Part shown: one piece after another, positions 13,240 to 24,512 of the stretch
Numbering within the stretch: position 1 is the stretch's first letter
Layout of the letters: each line of letters opens with the position of its first letter
Made by a program: the position numbers and the translations under genes
Origin: Tribonema minus
Taxonomy: Eukaryota; Sar; Xanthophyceae; Tribonematales; Tribonemataceae
Direction: 5' to 3'
NCBI GenBank assembly: GCA_017506865.1
Contig: JAFCMP010000024.1
Span: 1,240,001 to 1,304,000, forward strand
DNA length: 64,000 nt
The notes under the pieces: generated by a model
Seen by the model: the letters and a program-made list of their open reading frames with translations, nothing else
Told to the model about the DNA's origin: nothing
The model's database searches: none

Positions 13240-16200
13240 CACACATGCACATACATGCACACGCGCACATGCGGGCAAATACTCACACACAATATATACT
13301 TGACCGGCGCGCCACACATCGCAAGCTGCCTGCCACTGAGCCAGCTGCCCGTCGGAGTCTCGCCAACAGAGTTGTCGCCCAGCTGCGAGGGCCGACTACT
13401 GCAACGACTGTCCGCTCTGCCCACAGTAGTATGGGCATACAGGTTTGCGGAAGCGGCAGGCCCATGAGCTCAGCACAGCTCAACACAGGACATGAATTCA
13501 CCATGGTGACTGTGCGCCTGCTTAAAAATCGCCCTTTGCCCTCATTTGACACATATGACAGCACAAGCCTGAGGTCGCTGATGTTCCCGTCTCGCAGGTT
13601 CTGGAGACGGTCCCACACGATGAGCCCGGCGAACTGCGCGCCTTCGTCGCCGCCGCCGCCGTGGGCATCGCCTGCAGCGGCGCCTTCCTGTGCGTCTTTG
13701 CCGCCGCCGCGGCATCCGCGCGGTCGAGCGCCGCCTCCGTGACCGTGCTGCTGCGCCGCCGCCGCGTCGACAGCTTCTGGGACTTCCTGGCCGCGCTGTA
13801 CAGCTCGTCGGGCGCCATGCTGCTCATCAACGTCTACGGCATTGTGGATTTGAGCGCGACGGGCAGGATCGTTTCCGCGGAGCAGGTGGGGCTCGTACGT
13901 GCTGCACGGCTCGCTTTCGGGCGCTGGCGCTCGCGGCGGCGGCACTGTGACGGACCGTGATGCGTTTGTGATAAATAGATTGCACTACTGGTGATGCTGC
14001 TCACTGTGCAAGGCATCGTCCACTGCGAGCGTTATGGCCACCGTGCCGTCAGCACATCGCACGAGGCATCATCATTGCGAGCATGACTGGGCAGGGCCCA
14101 CAATGTGAGAGTGCAACAGAAGGGCACCACGTATTGCTGACCTGGTCCACTCCTTTGGATGAGCACCGGGTTTGCATGCATGGTGCAAGCAGCTACAACG
14201 TGAGTTTGAGTGCCAAACAGCTACTTCAATGGCTTTGTTACAGTAGCCGCCAGCACCGGTTGTTGCTGGCGGCTTGTTGACGGTCGCGACGGGAGGTTCG
14301 CAGTGGCACCTGCAAGTGCAGACCCCAACATCAACATCAGCGCACACAGATATCAGTCACATGACTGGTACCAATGCTATGCAAATGGTGTTCCACAATC
14401 AGTCAGACAGCAACAACTAGTAGTACATGGCATGTGCGCTGGCATATGTGCTCCATCACCCAGCCGCCTGATGTAGAGGTACTCGCTTTTTTGTGAAACA
14501 GGCATCCCTCGCAAAAAAAATACAATAAGCCCAATGACTCACAATGGCTACCCTCCCCCCCCCCCCCTCCCCCCCCCCCCCCCCCCCCGAGAAAGGTTTT
14601 GTACATTGGCATATCTGCCACAAGTCTACTATTGGAGGTTGCTCAAGCCCTCTTCTGGGATGAGGGCACATTTGAAGTGCACATCTCGCCCGACAATGGG
14701 TGGAACAGGCTGGCAGTCATTGCTGCAATGGAGCGCTGCTGTCAGGTGCTGATGAACGCGAACTGCAACCTCGCCCAATGTGTGCACTTGGTGGTGTGGC
14801 AGCAGACCCAAATGATGCTTAACAGATTTCAGCCACAAGAGGGTTTCGACCTTTCCTCAAGCACCCTGATCCTTGCTTGGGCGAGCTGCATGACTAGGCG
14901 ACAACAACAACATGCGTGTTGCTTCGGGGAACATGACGGCTCTGGGCCTGTTGCACGTCCAAGTCAGGTGGCCTCTTTGCCTGCTGGCGCAGTGCCTCAG
15001 TGCGCCAGCATGCACACTCTGAAGGCCCGCCAACATTGAGTCCTGCTGTCAATTTGTTGCATGTTGTTGGCCACCACAGCTGCCTGATGGTACCAGCGCG
15101 ACTCCTCCCATGTAGTACTTTAAAAGCGTGCTGGTCTTCTGAATCATTATCATAGGGCTTTGCATCCCCGATGGAAACACCACCAGACGGCGCCCGTACA
15201 TTGCATGAACCGCTCGTGTGACACAACAGTTACCGCTGCGTGCCCTCGCCTTGGGCGCTGCTGCAGATGCGCGTCGCAGCCACCGAGGGCGGCTGGCACT
15301 CCATCAAGTTCTTCAGCCTCTTCGCCGTCATCTTCGCGGACGTGCTGCTCGCGTGCGGCCTCATTGCGCTGTCCGTCACGACCTTCTCAGGTATGGCAAT
15401 CAACACTTGGGACAGATGTTTTAGGTTGAGGCTGCACTGCCTGTAGGGGTTGCCCCTCTCGTTGCCGGTTGGTGCGTCATCCACAACGGTTGGCCGTGCT
15501 GCATGGCGCGTGCCACAGAATAATACTTCTTTATGATGTAGTCTCTGCGAAGTGAGACCTCATGACCTCATTGCAGCGTCCATCACGTCCATTTCATCCC
15601 TCACTGTTCGTACAGAGATTGAGACGTTATTAAATGTCAGCACATGACATTGTCTTTGATATCAGGGGCTCCCTCATCAACCATCTACGGGTTTGTGCCA
15701 GTGACCAGACTGAGTATTGCAAATCGGCTGTGACCGCTGTCTCAATCAAGTAAGGCTCTGACAGGCGGGCCTAGGACAGGGTCTTTTGAACACACCTAGC
15801 ATGTCTTGGTCTTTTAAACACACCTAGCATGTCTTATGATGACAGTAGCTCATCATGTGCCTGATACCACTGTGGTGTCGTTGCGCACATGCGCGCCAGT
15901 CCAGCGCATGGTCCAGAGGGATGGCCATTGCTGCGTAAATGACAGTCTGCGCAGAGAAGACGTCCAGGGTTGCACATGCTGAGTGCACGTGGCACATCGC
16001 CCAGCCCGCTCCACTCCTCAACGTCATCCAGTGCTCATGGTGCAACGGTCTGCGCCTCCCACGCGCAGGGTACTCTACTGTCGCTTTCGTTATTGTGGAT
16101 ATTCTGGAGTCCTTCTTGGAGGCACAGCATCTGTTCCAGACGTGGGCCGGCGCCCTCTACCGCCGAGGCGACTACCACGGGCTGCACGCCCTGCAGGCAG

Positions 16201-16667
16201 CAGCGGACGCTCCGTGCAAGTACCTGTCGTACGGGGGTTACAGGCTGGCGGAGGTTCAACCTGCTGCGCGTGTGAGCAACTCCGGGGCAAGCGCGGACCC
16301 AGGCATGCATCTGGCCCTTCTGTGATTGTTTGCAGCATCACACATGTCTGCTTGAATGTTTTGACGACGGCGGCGCGCCGCGCTGCGCACTGTGCTTTGC
16401 CCATTTGTGGCTGCAAAGTGCACTACTTTTAGTTAGTGCTGTAAGTACGTACCTGTGTACAGCGAATGGGTCTGCCGGACACCGTACAACACACCTCGGC
16501 CGTAAGTCAACTTGAACATGGTTGCACATGGCGGCGACAAATACACGTTGAAACAGATTTTTTGAACGAAATCACCACCACATATCCGTGTATCTTTGCA
16601 GTCAAGCCGTTTCAGCACTGCATGCTTATTCGCATGGTCAACGGACCGTGCTGCACTGTGTCGCTAG
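11908..16667 (+). CDS. Unknown polytopic membrane protein, histidine-rich N-terminus
   Basis: Not recognised. Eight exons with consistent phases: 11908-11970, 12265-13113, 13598-13885, 14596-14745, 15267-15390, 16069-16271, 16336-16440, 16602-16667, about 615 residues. Exon 2 starts with a His cluster (RHHHHHYHHNY), then a hydrophobic run containing LHLAVFASLVAAVAVL and a long polar loop. Further likely membrane segments lie in late exon 2 (GLGLGVFGVWG), exon 3 (two), exon 5 (FFSLFAVIFADVLLACG) and exon 7 (LWLQSALLLVSA), so about six to eight spans. The ATG at 11908 was chosen because its exon ends in CAG/GTGCAT and joins exon 2 in phase 0. Exon 4, behind a C-rich tract and a weak AAAG acceptor, and the last exon are the least certain parts. 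The His cluster could bind metal; that is inference. Confidence 0.55.
13203..13262. repeat. (CA)n microsatellite in an intron
   Basis: A CA-dinucleotide run interrupted by GCAC and TGCA steps, followed by ACGCGCACATGCGGGC. It lies between exons ending 13113 and starting 13598 of the membrane-protein gene. Confidence 0.9.
15781..15836. repeat. 28-bp tandem duplication in an intron
   Basis: GTCTTTTGAACACACCTAGC and the following eight bases recur directly at 15809 with one or two changes. It lies in the intron before the exon at 16069. Confidence 0.8.
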
Positions 16668-18540
16668 AGATTGGCGTACCTAGTGCTGCGTATACACGCT
16701 ATTAGTAACAAGCTTCAAGTTGGTGGGTCGCCAATGTGAACGCTGCTTAGTAAATTGTGTTCCTGCACAACATATCGTGCATGCGTGGTGGCGCATCCGC
16801 GCTGCTGCGCTTGTCCGTTCAGCCAGCCGCTGTGCTTGATCATCCTGCCAGCGGCGCTGGCACGCTGCTATGCTTGTCGTACGCAGTGGCGTTGATGCGC
16901 TGGTGCGTGAGGCTAGCCAGCAGCGCACTCGCCGCGACCGGCGAGGTGCTCACACTGAATGCGCCTGTGCGAGTCGACAGCTGCTACATCGCGGCAGCGC
17001 ACCATTCTTCAACCCTACCGAAGCAGCTGCTGGTGCTGATAGTGCGAGGTGCGGCCGTATGTGTACTCATATCATGATGCGCATGAACAGGTGCCAACGT
17101 CAGAAGCAGTTTATTGTAGTCGAGACTGGCGACTGCTTCACTGTAATCAAACCTCCAGCACGCATGTCCGCCCTCAGCTGGGGGGCGACACTCCAGCGCC
17201 ATTGTGGTTGTCGCAAGCCCCACAAGATTGTGCTCTCGCAGTTAGGTCTGGCAAAGCTGCTCTCCTGCTGGTGCTGGCAAGCGCGCAAGGCTTAACGCGC
17301 GCCAGCCCCCACTGCATCCTGACGCAGGCAACTCCACAGGCGCGGTTGTAGCAATCATGGGCGCCTCAATCTATAGGCCCCAAGATAGTGCCTCTGCATG
17401 CAGGTGCGGAATGCAGGTCCTGGTGCCGCTGCTGCTGCCAACTAGTTCACAACTGCGCTCTAATCCCTAGCGCCGCCCTGAGCGCTGCTGTTGCTGGCAG
17501 CAATTCGCATCTGGACAACATTCCAGAGGAGTAGGTATAGCAATTATTCTGGGATTCTGGGTGCCAACAGGTGCCAGGATAGTGCCATAAGTGATTGCAT
17601 GCCGCTGCCAACGCTCAGAGCGCGCTCCACTCCATTGGCCCTGAGCTGCCGGCGCTGCTGCCGCAACTGCTGGCCGTGATCCCACTACCACGCTTCAGCC
17701 ACAAGCTCCGTCGTTTGTATATAGGCACCACTCCCGAGGAGTGGATGTAGCAATGCTCAGCGCCATCAGGCCCCAGGATACTGCCTCTGTACAAAGTTAT
17801 GGCTGTGCTGCTGGTGCTGCTGCTGCTGCTGTTGGCGGTGCCGTCGGTGCTGCTGATGCTGCTCCCGACGCTGCTGATGTTGCTGCTGCGGCTGCTGCCA
17901 TGGCTGATGCTCCCAACAACTCCGTAAGCGCGCGCCAACGTTCAGCACCGTCCTTGACTGCTGGCGCTGCTGCTGCTGCTGGTGGCAATCCCACAGGGGC
18001 GCTCCAGCGCGTAGCTACGTCCTGCGCATTGCTACTTATCCTGCGCAACAACAGGCGCCCAGGATAGTGCGTCTGTACGGAGGTGCAGCTGCCTGTTGAC
18101 AAACGCACAGTTCCGAAGTCCTAGACGATCGCTGTTGCCACCAACCTCGCCTGGCCTGCTTGCAAGCCGCTTCCTGCTCTACTGTAAGCGTGGGCGCTGC
18201 ATGACGGTGACTGAGGCGGTGAGCTGATCGTTCTCACCTAAACCACACCACACACCACACCCCACACCGTAACCAGAACTTCAAAGCGTGACTTCGCACT
18301 TTGAAACGATCGTGGCAACAAGGAAAAAGGCCCGTGTGCTGGCTCTATATGCTTCTTGTGACGCCAAAGCGGAAGCAAGCCAACAGCACCGTGGTAAGAT
18401 GCGTGACGCCACTGCGTTGAGTTGGGTTTCCTCCCACTGATGTCGTTCCATTAGGGTCGACCAGGCAGTCATGTCAAGAACACTGCACTTGGCGTGAATT
18501 GATCAACGTCGTCTGCTATAGCAAATGAGTGGCACCGCAC
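16668..18540. repeat. Degenerate dispersed-repeat region
   Basis: No convincing gene. The segment 17128-17420 is homologous to 59706-60010 elsewhere in the window; both share words such as CAGCGCCATTGTGGTTG and TGCCTCTGCATGCAGG. Shorter, more decayed relatives follow near 17510-17590, 17700-17800 and 17970-18085, each with a version of GTAGCAAT followed by a CAGGATAGTGCC-like block. GCT-triplet runs at about 17815-17990 read as polyalanine but look like low-complexity repeat. A CCACACCACA block lies at about 18243-18266. Confidence 0.7.
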
Positions 18541-19767
18541 ATGTTGGAACGCACTTTCGCCTCTCTTACTGGTCATTTGAGGTGCATGTTACTGACCTTA
18601 AAACACCCTCATTTGCTGATGATCTCAGACACGTGGAAGAGAATCTTTGAGTACCTGCCACACGGGCGCTACCTCCAGTTTTCATCCGTGAGCACTGCAT
18701 GGCGGGCGCTATATGCCAGTAGCATGCAGCTGAGGGGGCTGGCAAATCGCAAGAAACAAACAAATCCGCAAGCCATGGTGGTATCAACGCCCCTGATACA
18801 GTGGGCATTCACAAACGGGGCCAAGATGGCCCCGTGGGTGCTGTTCCACGCCGCCTCGTGCGGCACTCTAGAAGTGGCGCAGTTCGTGTTTGCGAACATG
18901 GCGCCCCGGCGCGGCCACATGTTTCAGAACGTGCCAGTATGCAGGGCCGCTGCTGCACGGGGGGATCTGGAGATGCTGCAGTGGGCACGTGACCAGGGGT
19001 TTTACTGGGACACATACACAAGACAGGCAGCAGCCCGCGGGGGACACCTGGAGCTGCTGAAGTGGGCGCATGCCAATGGGTGCCCCTTGGACTCCAGCAT
19101 GTGCTATGCGGCAGCCAGCGGAGGGCGCCTGGAGGTGCTGAGGTGGGCGCGTGACGTCGGATGCGAGTGGGACGAGGTGACATGCAATGCCGCCGCAGTG
19201 GGCGGCCACTTGGACATCCTCCAGTATGCTCGAAGCCACGGCTGTCCATGGAGCAGCCTGACGGCCTACTATGCGGCACGCCACGGTCATCTCCAGCTCC
19301 TGCAGTGGGCGCACACAAACGGTTGCCCCTTCAGCGCAATTGCATGCTCAGCGGCCGTGCAAGGAGGACACCTGCGTGTGCTTCAGTGGCTGCGCGAGGT
19401 AGGCGGCCCCTGCGACGAAGATGTGTGCATGTATGCCGCCCGGGCGGGTCCTTTGCGCCTTATGCAGTGGCTGAGGGCGCAAGGCTGCCCATGGGACGGG
19501 AGGGTGTGCGCAGACGCGGTCGCAAGTGATCACCTAGAGTTGCTGCGGTGGGCACGCGCCAATGGCTGTCCGTGGAACGGAGAGATGACCTTAGAATGTC
19601 TAGCGTGGGTGGACGACACTGATACAAATAACGTTGTCAACGTACTGTCAGCAGTGGAGTGGGCGCTGGCAAATGGCTGCCCATGCAGCAACAGGAGTAG
19701 GGCTGAGTACATGCAGCTGCGGCGCAGGGTAGACGTTGCGCAGTCGCGCGGTGCTCTACAGCAGTGA
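18541..19767 (+). CDS. Ankyrin-repeat protein, single exon
   Basis: A 408-residue ORF with no intron. Residues about 20-55 resemble an F-box-like opening (DTWKRIFEYLPHGRYL then STAWRALYAS). After that come about nine to ten ankyrin-type repeats of 27-33 residues with the pattern GGHLELLKWAHANGCPW, AA near the middle, and a Cys-Pro turn. This repeat type forms very large families in stramenopiles and also occurs in large DNA viruses. F-box plus repeats would fit a substrate adaptor of an SCF ubiquitin ligase; that is inference from architecture. The start is the first ATG of the frame. The lack of introns beside intron-rich neighbours may reflect retroposition or family expansion. Confidence 0.85.
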   Translation: MLERTFASLTGHLRCMLLTLKHPHLLMISDTWKRIFEYLPHGRYLQFSSVSTAWRALYASSMQLRGLANRKKQTNPQAMVVSTPLIQWAFTNGAKMAPWVLFHAASCGTLEVAQFVFANMAPRRGHMFQNVPVCRAAAARGDLEMLQWARDQGFYWDTYTRQAAARGGHLELLKWAHANGCPLDSSMCYAAASGGRLEVLRWARDVGCEWDEVTCNAAAVGGHLDILQYARSHGCPWSSLTAYYAARHGHLQLLQWAHTNGCPFSAIACSAAVQGGHLRVLQWLREVGGPCDEDVCMYAARAGPLRLMQWLRAQGCPWDGRVCADAVASDHLELLRWARANGCPWNGEMTLECLAWVDDTDTNNVVNVLSAVEWALANGCPCSNRSRAEYMQLRRRVDVAQSRGALQQ

Positions 19768-19999
19768 TAACTCAGCAGACGTAAATTGCTGTAGAAGTCT
19801 GTTTGTCACCATATGCCGCACCAATACACAAAGGTACATTGTCCATGTCGTTTTCTCCCGAGTGTTGTCCAATCTGCCAAGTGCTGTCCAGTCTGCCACG
19901 TTTTGAAGGTGTGTACCGTATGTCCTTAAAGTGTACAAGTGTGCGCGCGCCCACAGCGAGCTCGTACCTGACAGGCAAAACAAATGCCTCGAACACGGA

Positions 20000-20348
20000 C
20001 GGCTATGCTGCTGGGGTGGGGGAGGAAGCGAAGGTCAAGCACCACACCGGCACCTTGACGTCATCTTGGGCTTCTGTGCCATTCGTGCAGGAGTCGTACG
20101 GACGGCTGGGCAAGCAGACAAGCCTTTTTGTCAAGGAGTTGGCAATGCACTCAGCACTGTGCTCAGGGGGGGGGAAGGCAGATGTGTTACGCAAGGCCGG
20201 GTTAGCTAAGCGTCAGATCCTCATTGAGCTGAGCATATCGCTGGCGCGGGAGTTGGCGGAGCGCGTCATGGCATACACACGCGGAGCGCGAATGCTGGGC
20301 TGTGTTGCAGCGCCGGTATCCAAGCTCCTAGGGCACAGCGCAGACTAG
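20000..20348 (+). pseudogene. Relic of a non-LTR retrotransposon ORF C-terminus
   Basis: An open frame ending at 20348 reads PFVQESYGRLGKQTSLFVKE, then a run with ILIELSISLARELAERV. The order PF(V)xE(T/S)(F/Y)GRLG, a helix, then a basic helix with (L/I)xELSxxL is typical of the extreme C-terminus of algal and plant LINE polyproteins. No reverse transcriptase or endonuclease sequence precedes it, so this is a fragment. Confidence 0.55.
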
Positions 20349-20567
20349 GCTGCTGCGTTGACGCAAGCTTTTCGATTGCATAGGCAACCCGGCCTCCCTT
20401 GGGCCTTTATATATACAAGTCCATACGTACAGCTGCTGCGCATGCAGTCGACAGCACACATGCGCGCATGCGTGTGACGTGTGATGCTGTGAAGAGGCAG
20501 TGCACGTGCTTGACAGGTAAGATTGGCATATCGCTTTGCACACACAACGGTCAGGTGCCAAGTTCAG

Positions 20568-20641
20568 CTTGAAGTTTGATTCACCTCAAGTGCAACTTGA
20601 AGTTTGATTTCACCTCAAGTACAACTTGAAGTTAATTTCAG
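20568..20641. repeat. 29-bp CTTGAAGTTTGA repeat, 2.5 copies, upstream of a start codon
   Basis: CTTGAAGTTTGAT, CACCTCAAGT and CAA form a unit repeated at 20568, 20597 and, partly, 20626. The array ends 41 bases upstream of the ATG at 20683, in the likely promoter or 5' UTR. The unit contains the CTTGAAG/CTTCAAG word that is common across the window. Confidence 0.75.
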
Positions 20642-20682
20642 CCGGAAAGTTGACCTGACCCACACGTGCACGTGACAGCGCC

Positions 20683-23425
20683 ATGTCTGGACGCCTGGTG
20701 GCCAAGGAGGCGAGCAAGGCAGCTGCCGCTGCAGCCGCTGCTGTCGCAGCTGTGTCTGCGACGGCCGCGACGCCCAGCACGTGCGAAGCACCATCATTCG
20801 CTGCTGCAAGTGATAATGATACGCTAGGCAGCAACAGCCTCGTCATACATCAGGCGCAGCCGCGAGAGGTGTACATCCGCCCCAGAGGCGCAAGGGAGGC
20901 CCTCAGGGTCGACTACAGCGGCGCCGTGGGCAATCTTGGGCGCTCTATAGACCTGGCACAGCAAACAGTTGAGCATGCGGGAAGACCGCTCTGTCCTTCA
21001 GCTGGCTGATGCTCCGGTGTGAATGCACTGCTGCCGTCAGCCTCCTTGCTGTCAGTCGTGCCATGCTCACTGACCAGTGCTGCTTGGCTGCCGTCCATCG
21101 CCGATGCGCAGGTGAAAGCCCTCGTGGGCATGGACCACAACACCCTGGCGGGCAGCGCCCTCAGCTGGGTTGATGTCGAGTCGGAGCTACCTCGCCTGGA
21201 AGACGGCGCCGGCTCTGCTATGCAGCTCGCGTGGCCCTCACAGTCATTCGCGAGAGTCGGCTCAGAGGTGAACCATCTCTGGATCACTCAGCGCAAGATG
21301 TGAGCGTGTGTGCGTCCCCTGTGACAGACTGCAAGCGTGCGCATCACTCTGTGCTCGCCGCGTCACATCTTGCCACCGTCGGCCGCCGCTGCTCACCTCT
21401 TCTCTCCTCTTCACCCCCCTTCCCCCCCCCCTTCCCCGTGTTCAACTTCTGAATTGAAGTTGGAACGCTCCAGCAGCGCCGACGCGCGCGACCGCGCCGT
21501 CGTCGACTGGGCCTGCGCCATGACGTCCACGCCCGCGGTGCGCAACGCGCTCGCAGAGTCGCTCGCCAGCGTGCCCCCGCCGTCATTCCTGCAGGCGGAG
21601 TGGAGCGATGTTGATGTTGGCGACGGCAGCGTCGCGTCCATCTCTGGGCTGAGCGATGGGGACAGCAGCAGCAGCAGCGGTGGCGGCGGCGGCGGCAGCG
21701 AGTGCGGTTGCACGTGCACGTGCCACGCCAGCCACGCGGAGACGGCAAGTTACATCCATGCCATGAGCTCACCGAGATACCTTGCAGCACGACTTGCTGT
21801 GGTTGCGCAACGCGTTGTGGGCGGCGCACAGGCGCACACGCGCCATGTAGCCCTTCAGCTGCAGTGCTCGTTTCAACGTGCTCGACCGAAAACGGCGCTG
21901 CAACGCATGACGGACATGACGGAAACGAGTGACTGAAACACCGCGCACACTCATCATGTGGCCTGTGGCGGCAGGCGGACATGATGCGCTGTTACGCCCG
22001 TATCTGCGCCGCATCTTGAACGCCGAGCGGCACGTGCACAAGGGCGACGCACAGGGCGGCCAGCACATGCTTGTGCAGCGTCACTTAGGCAGCTCACCCA
22101 CACTTCTAGCAGGGCATCACGGCGCAGAGGCTGCGGGCACGGAGCAGCGCGGCGGCGTGCATGGCGGCAGCGCTGTGCTGTGATGCAGTGCTCTGCAGCA
22201 ATTTATGCATTGCGTGTGCGTGCTGGTGCGAGAGCGTGCGTATTGCCGAGCGCTGATGCCTTCCCCGCTGCCATCGATGCCTGCTTCGTGCTCTACGCGC
22301 AGGGCTGCAATGCAGCGCAGGCAGCAGCACAGCATCCCGATGCGGACGCCGCTGTCGCGGGAGATATTGAGGAGGGCGGCGGCGCGCGAGAGGCCGGTGA
22401 CGCTCCGCAGCAGCGCAGCGCTCAGCAAGCGCAGCAGCAACAGCAGCAGCAGCAGGAGGCGCCCCCGTCGCCGAAGAAGGGGTGGCGCTGGGGCAGGTAT
22501 GCGGTGTTATCCTTGTTCAATGCATTGTATGAGCAGTGATTGAATGACGCGTGCTTCTAGTATGCGCGGCGTCACAGCATCATCACATGACAGCTTACGC
22601 ACAAACATAGCAGCGGGGAACCCAGAGGAGCGCATGTTTTGCACAAGCTGGCGGCACCCTTGCAGTGCCCTTCTCCTCGTGTCACTGTATCTTGAGAGAG
22701 TTGGCAGTCAACGAAGCGTCTGGACACAGTCACTCTTTTTTTGGTGACAGTGCACGAGGTTAGGCACGTGTTCTAGGTCACACAGCACAAGCGCTTACGT
22801 CGGCGCAATCAAGCGTCGGTGCGGAAGCGCTGAGTGATGGTGCGCTAAAGGAGCACACGTATGTTTCACATCCTCAGCAGCACTAATCCTGCCTACTGCC
22901 CCGTTTCTTGCGTCTGGATCGGCGCGATGTCAGGGACCCTTGCAAGCAACTGTTACGGCACCATGCGTCACCATGCGAATTAGCATGCGTCATGCGCTTG
23001 CATGCAGTACACGCTGTGAAACACATGATCATCAGCCCTTTGCGCGCTCGCACATGTACACGTGCTGAGCGCTTGTGGTGCCCCCTGCGCCCTCCCATCT
23101 CTTGTGACAATGCCAGCGCTCTCTCTCCATGCAGCTGTCTCGCTTCAGGCACCTGCGTCCTACAATTGCTCTGGCTGGCTGGTTGGAGGGTAGGCACGCC
23201 CTGCATGTCGATCAGTGCTGCACAGCGTCTACCTTGCACTGGTATACACCTTGTGCTCTCAGCTCAACACACGCCCTTGCACGCTGCCATCGCCATATTC
23301 CCACGTATGTTTTGCAGGATCGCCATGGCAGCGCTGTTGGTCAGCAAGGTCATCGTCGGCCTGGCGGCCGTGTTCTTCACGGGCTGGGCGGCGGGCGCGG
23401 TGTGGGCCGCAGCTGCGGCGCTGTG
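20683..23425 (+). CDS. Unknown protein with a C-terminal membrane anchor
   Basis: Not recognised. Secure exons: 20683 to about 20890, 21112-21267, 21460-21744 (or 21748), an exon ending 22496, and 23318-23425. Exon 1 is Ala-rich, then polar with REVYIRPRGAREAL. Exon 2 begins VKALVGMDHNTLAG. Exon 3 is acidic and Ser/Gly-rich and ends in a Cys-rich SECGCTCTCHASH. The exon ending 22496 carries a polyglutamine run and KKGWRWG. The last exon joins in phase 2 and encodes a hydrophobic stretch (LLVSKVIVGLAAVFFTGW) ending nine residues or so before the stop, so a tail anchor is likely. Exon 4, in the interval 21975-22320, is uncertain; the frame beginning GHDALLRPYLRRIL from 21977 is the best candidate. 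Confidence 0.5.
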
Positions 23426-24512
23426 AGCGAGCCTCACGCACACCCCTCATGTCATCACACAGTGTAGGCCAGGGGGAAGGACCCCATGACCCTATGTTTT
23501 CTGGTCATGGCCTTTACACTCGCTTCGCACTGCGGCTGCAGCTTCTAGATCAGCAGCGGACATGGTTCCGCAGCCACTGTGCTCGGTGCCATCCCTGTCT
23601 GTCTGTAGCGCGTTGTGGGCTGCGGCCAGGGGCAGGACTCAGGCAGGGTAGTTGGGGCTGGGGGGGGGGAGGGGAGGGGGGAGTGAAGCTGTAGGTCTGT
23701 TGCCTGAATAAAATGTTGGCGACGAGGCCAGTGCGATGTCATTGGTAGTACCGGTGGCCCATAGGTCGTCGATGCGCGTGTATATGGGAATGTAGAATTA
23801 GCGGTGCTGAGAAATGCCGCTTTGGGGCGGAAGCAGGGTGCAGTCAGCCAGGGGGGGGCACTGTCACTGTGACCCCCTCTGTGAAGCGGGCTGCTGTACA
23901 AATGCCAAAGTGCTTTTTTCAATTGGCTGCCATCTGTGCAAATGAGAACTTGGAGGCGCTGATCCGTCCCGGCGCAGTGGTGTACACCAGCAAAAGCAGC
24001 GACCTAACCCACTGGCGAACGCTGCGCGCCATACGTTGCGGCTAGTACCAACCCATGGCAGCCCCCCACACCTTGCGGTGGTGCGGCGCTTCTCCCCTGC
24101 TTGTGTGCAATGCAATATACACGAATCACGCCCACACAGCGCTGCAGTTGCACATGCCTTCCTGTCGTGTCACTGCAGGACTGTGTCTGCCGCCGTGCTC
24201 AATCTGTCACTGTACGCATTTTACAAATGCGTATTCTGCCGTCATAGAGGCGTGGCTCACGTGAATGGCTATGTGTGGTTCGTCACAAGTAACTTTGTGT
24301 TTACTGCACGTTTTGTTACTGAGAGAAGGGCTATAATTACATACCCACCATTTGTGGAATCCTGACCCTGACAAATAGCAGTGTCATTTCGTCTGTGTTG
24401 CCAGGGCGTGGGCAGCCTGAACGCCCTTTACTCCGGCGCTGCCGTGATATCTATTTTTCCTGAAGGACGTTCCAATTGAGAGCTCTGGCGCCCGGCGAGC
24501 ACCTGTGTGAAA
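23426..24512. other. Intergenic, about 1.1 kb
   Basis: Between two genes in the same direction. It holds a possible poly(A) signal, AATAAA at 23707-23712, 282 bases after the previous stop, and short G-rich runs near 23660 and 23850. I see no coding exon with sensible splice sites. Confidence 0.5.
23707..23712 (+). terminator. Possible poly(A) signal AATAAA
   Basis: Canonical hexamer downstream of the membrane-anchored gene. AATAAA is rare in this GC-rich window, but no transcript evidence is available. Confidence 0.35.

Noticed and set aside
17741-18067. Alanine-rich ORF as a gene
   Set aside because: It lies in the degenerate repeat region, is driven by GCT triplets and has no splice context or relatives that conserve the frame.
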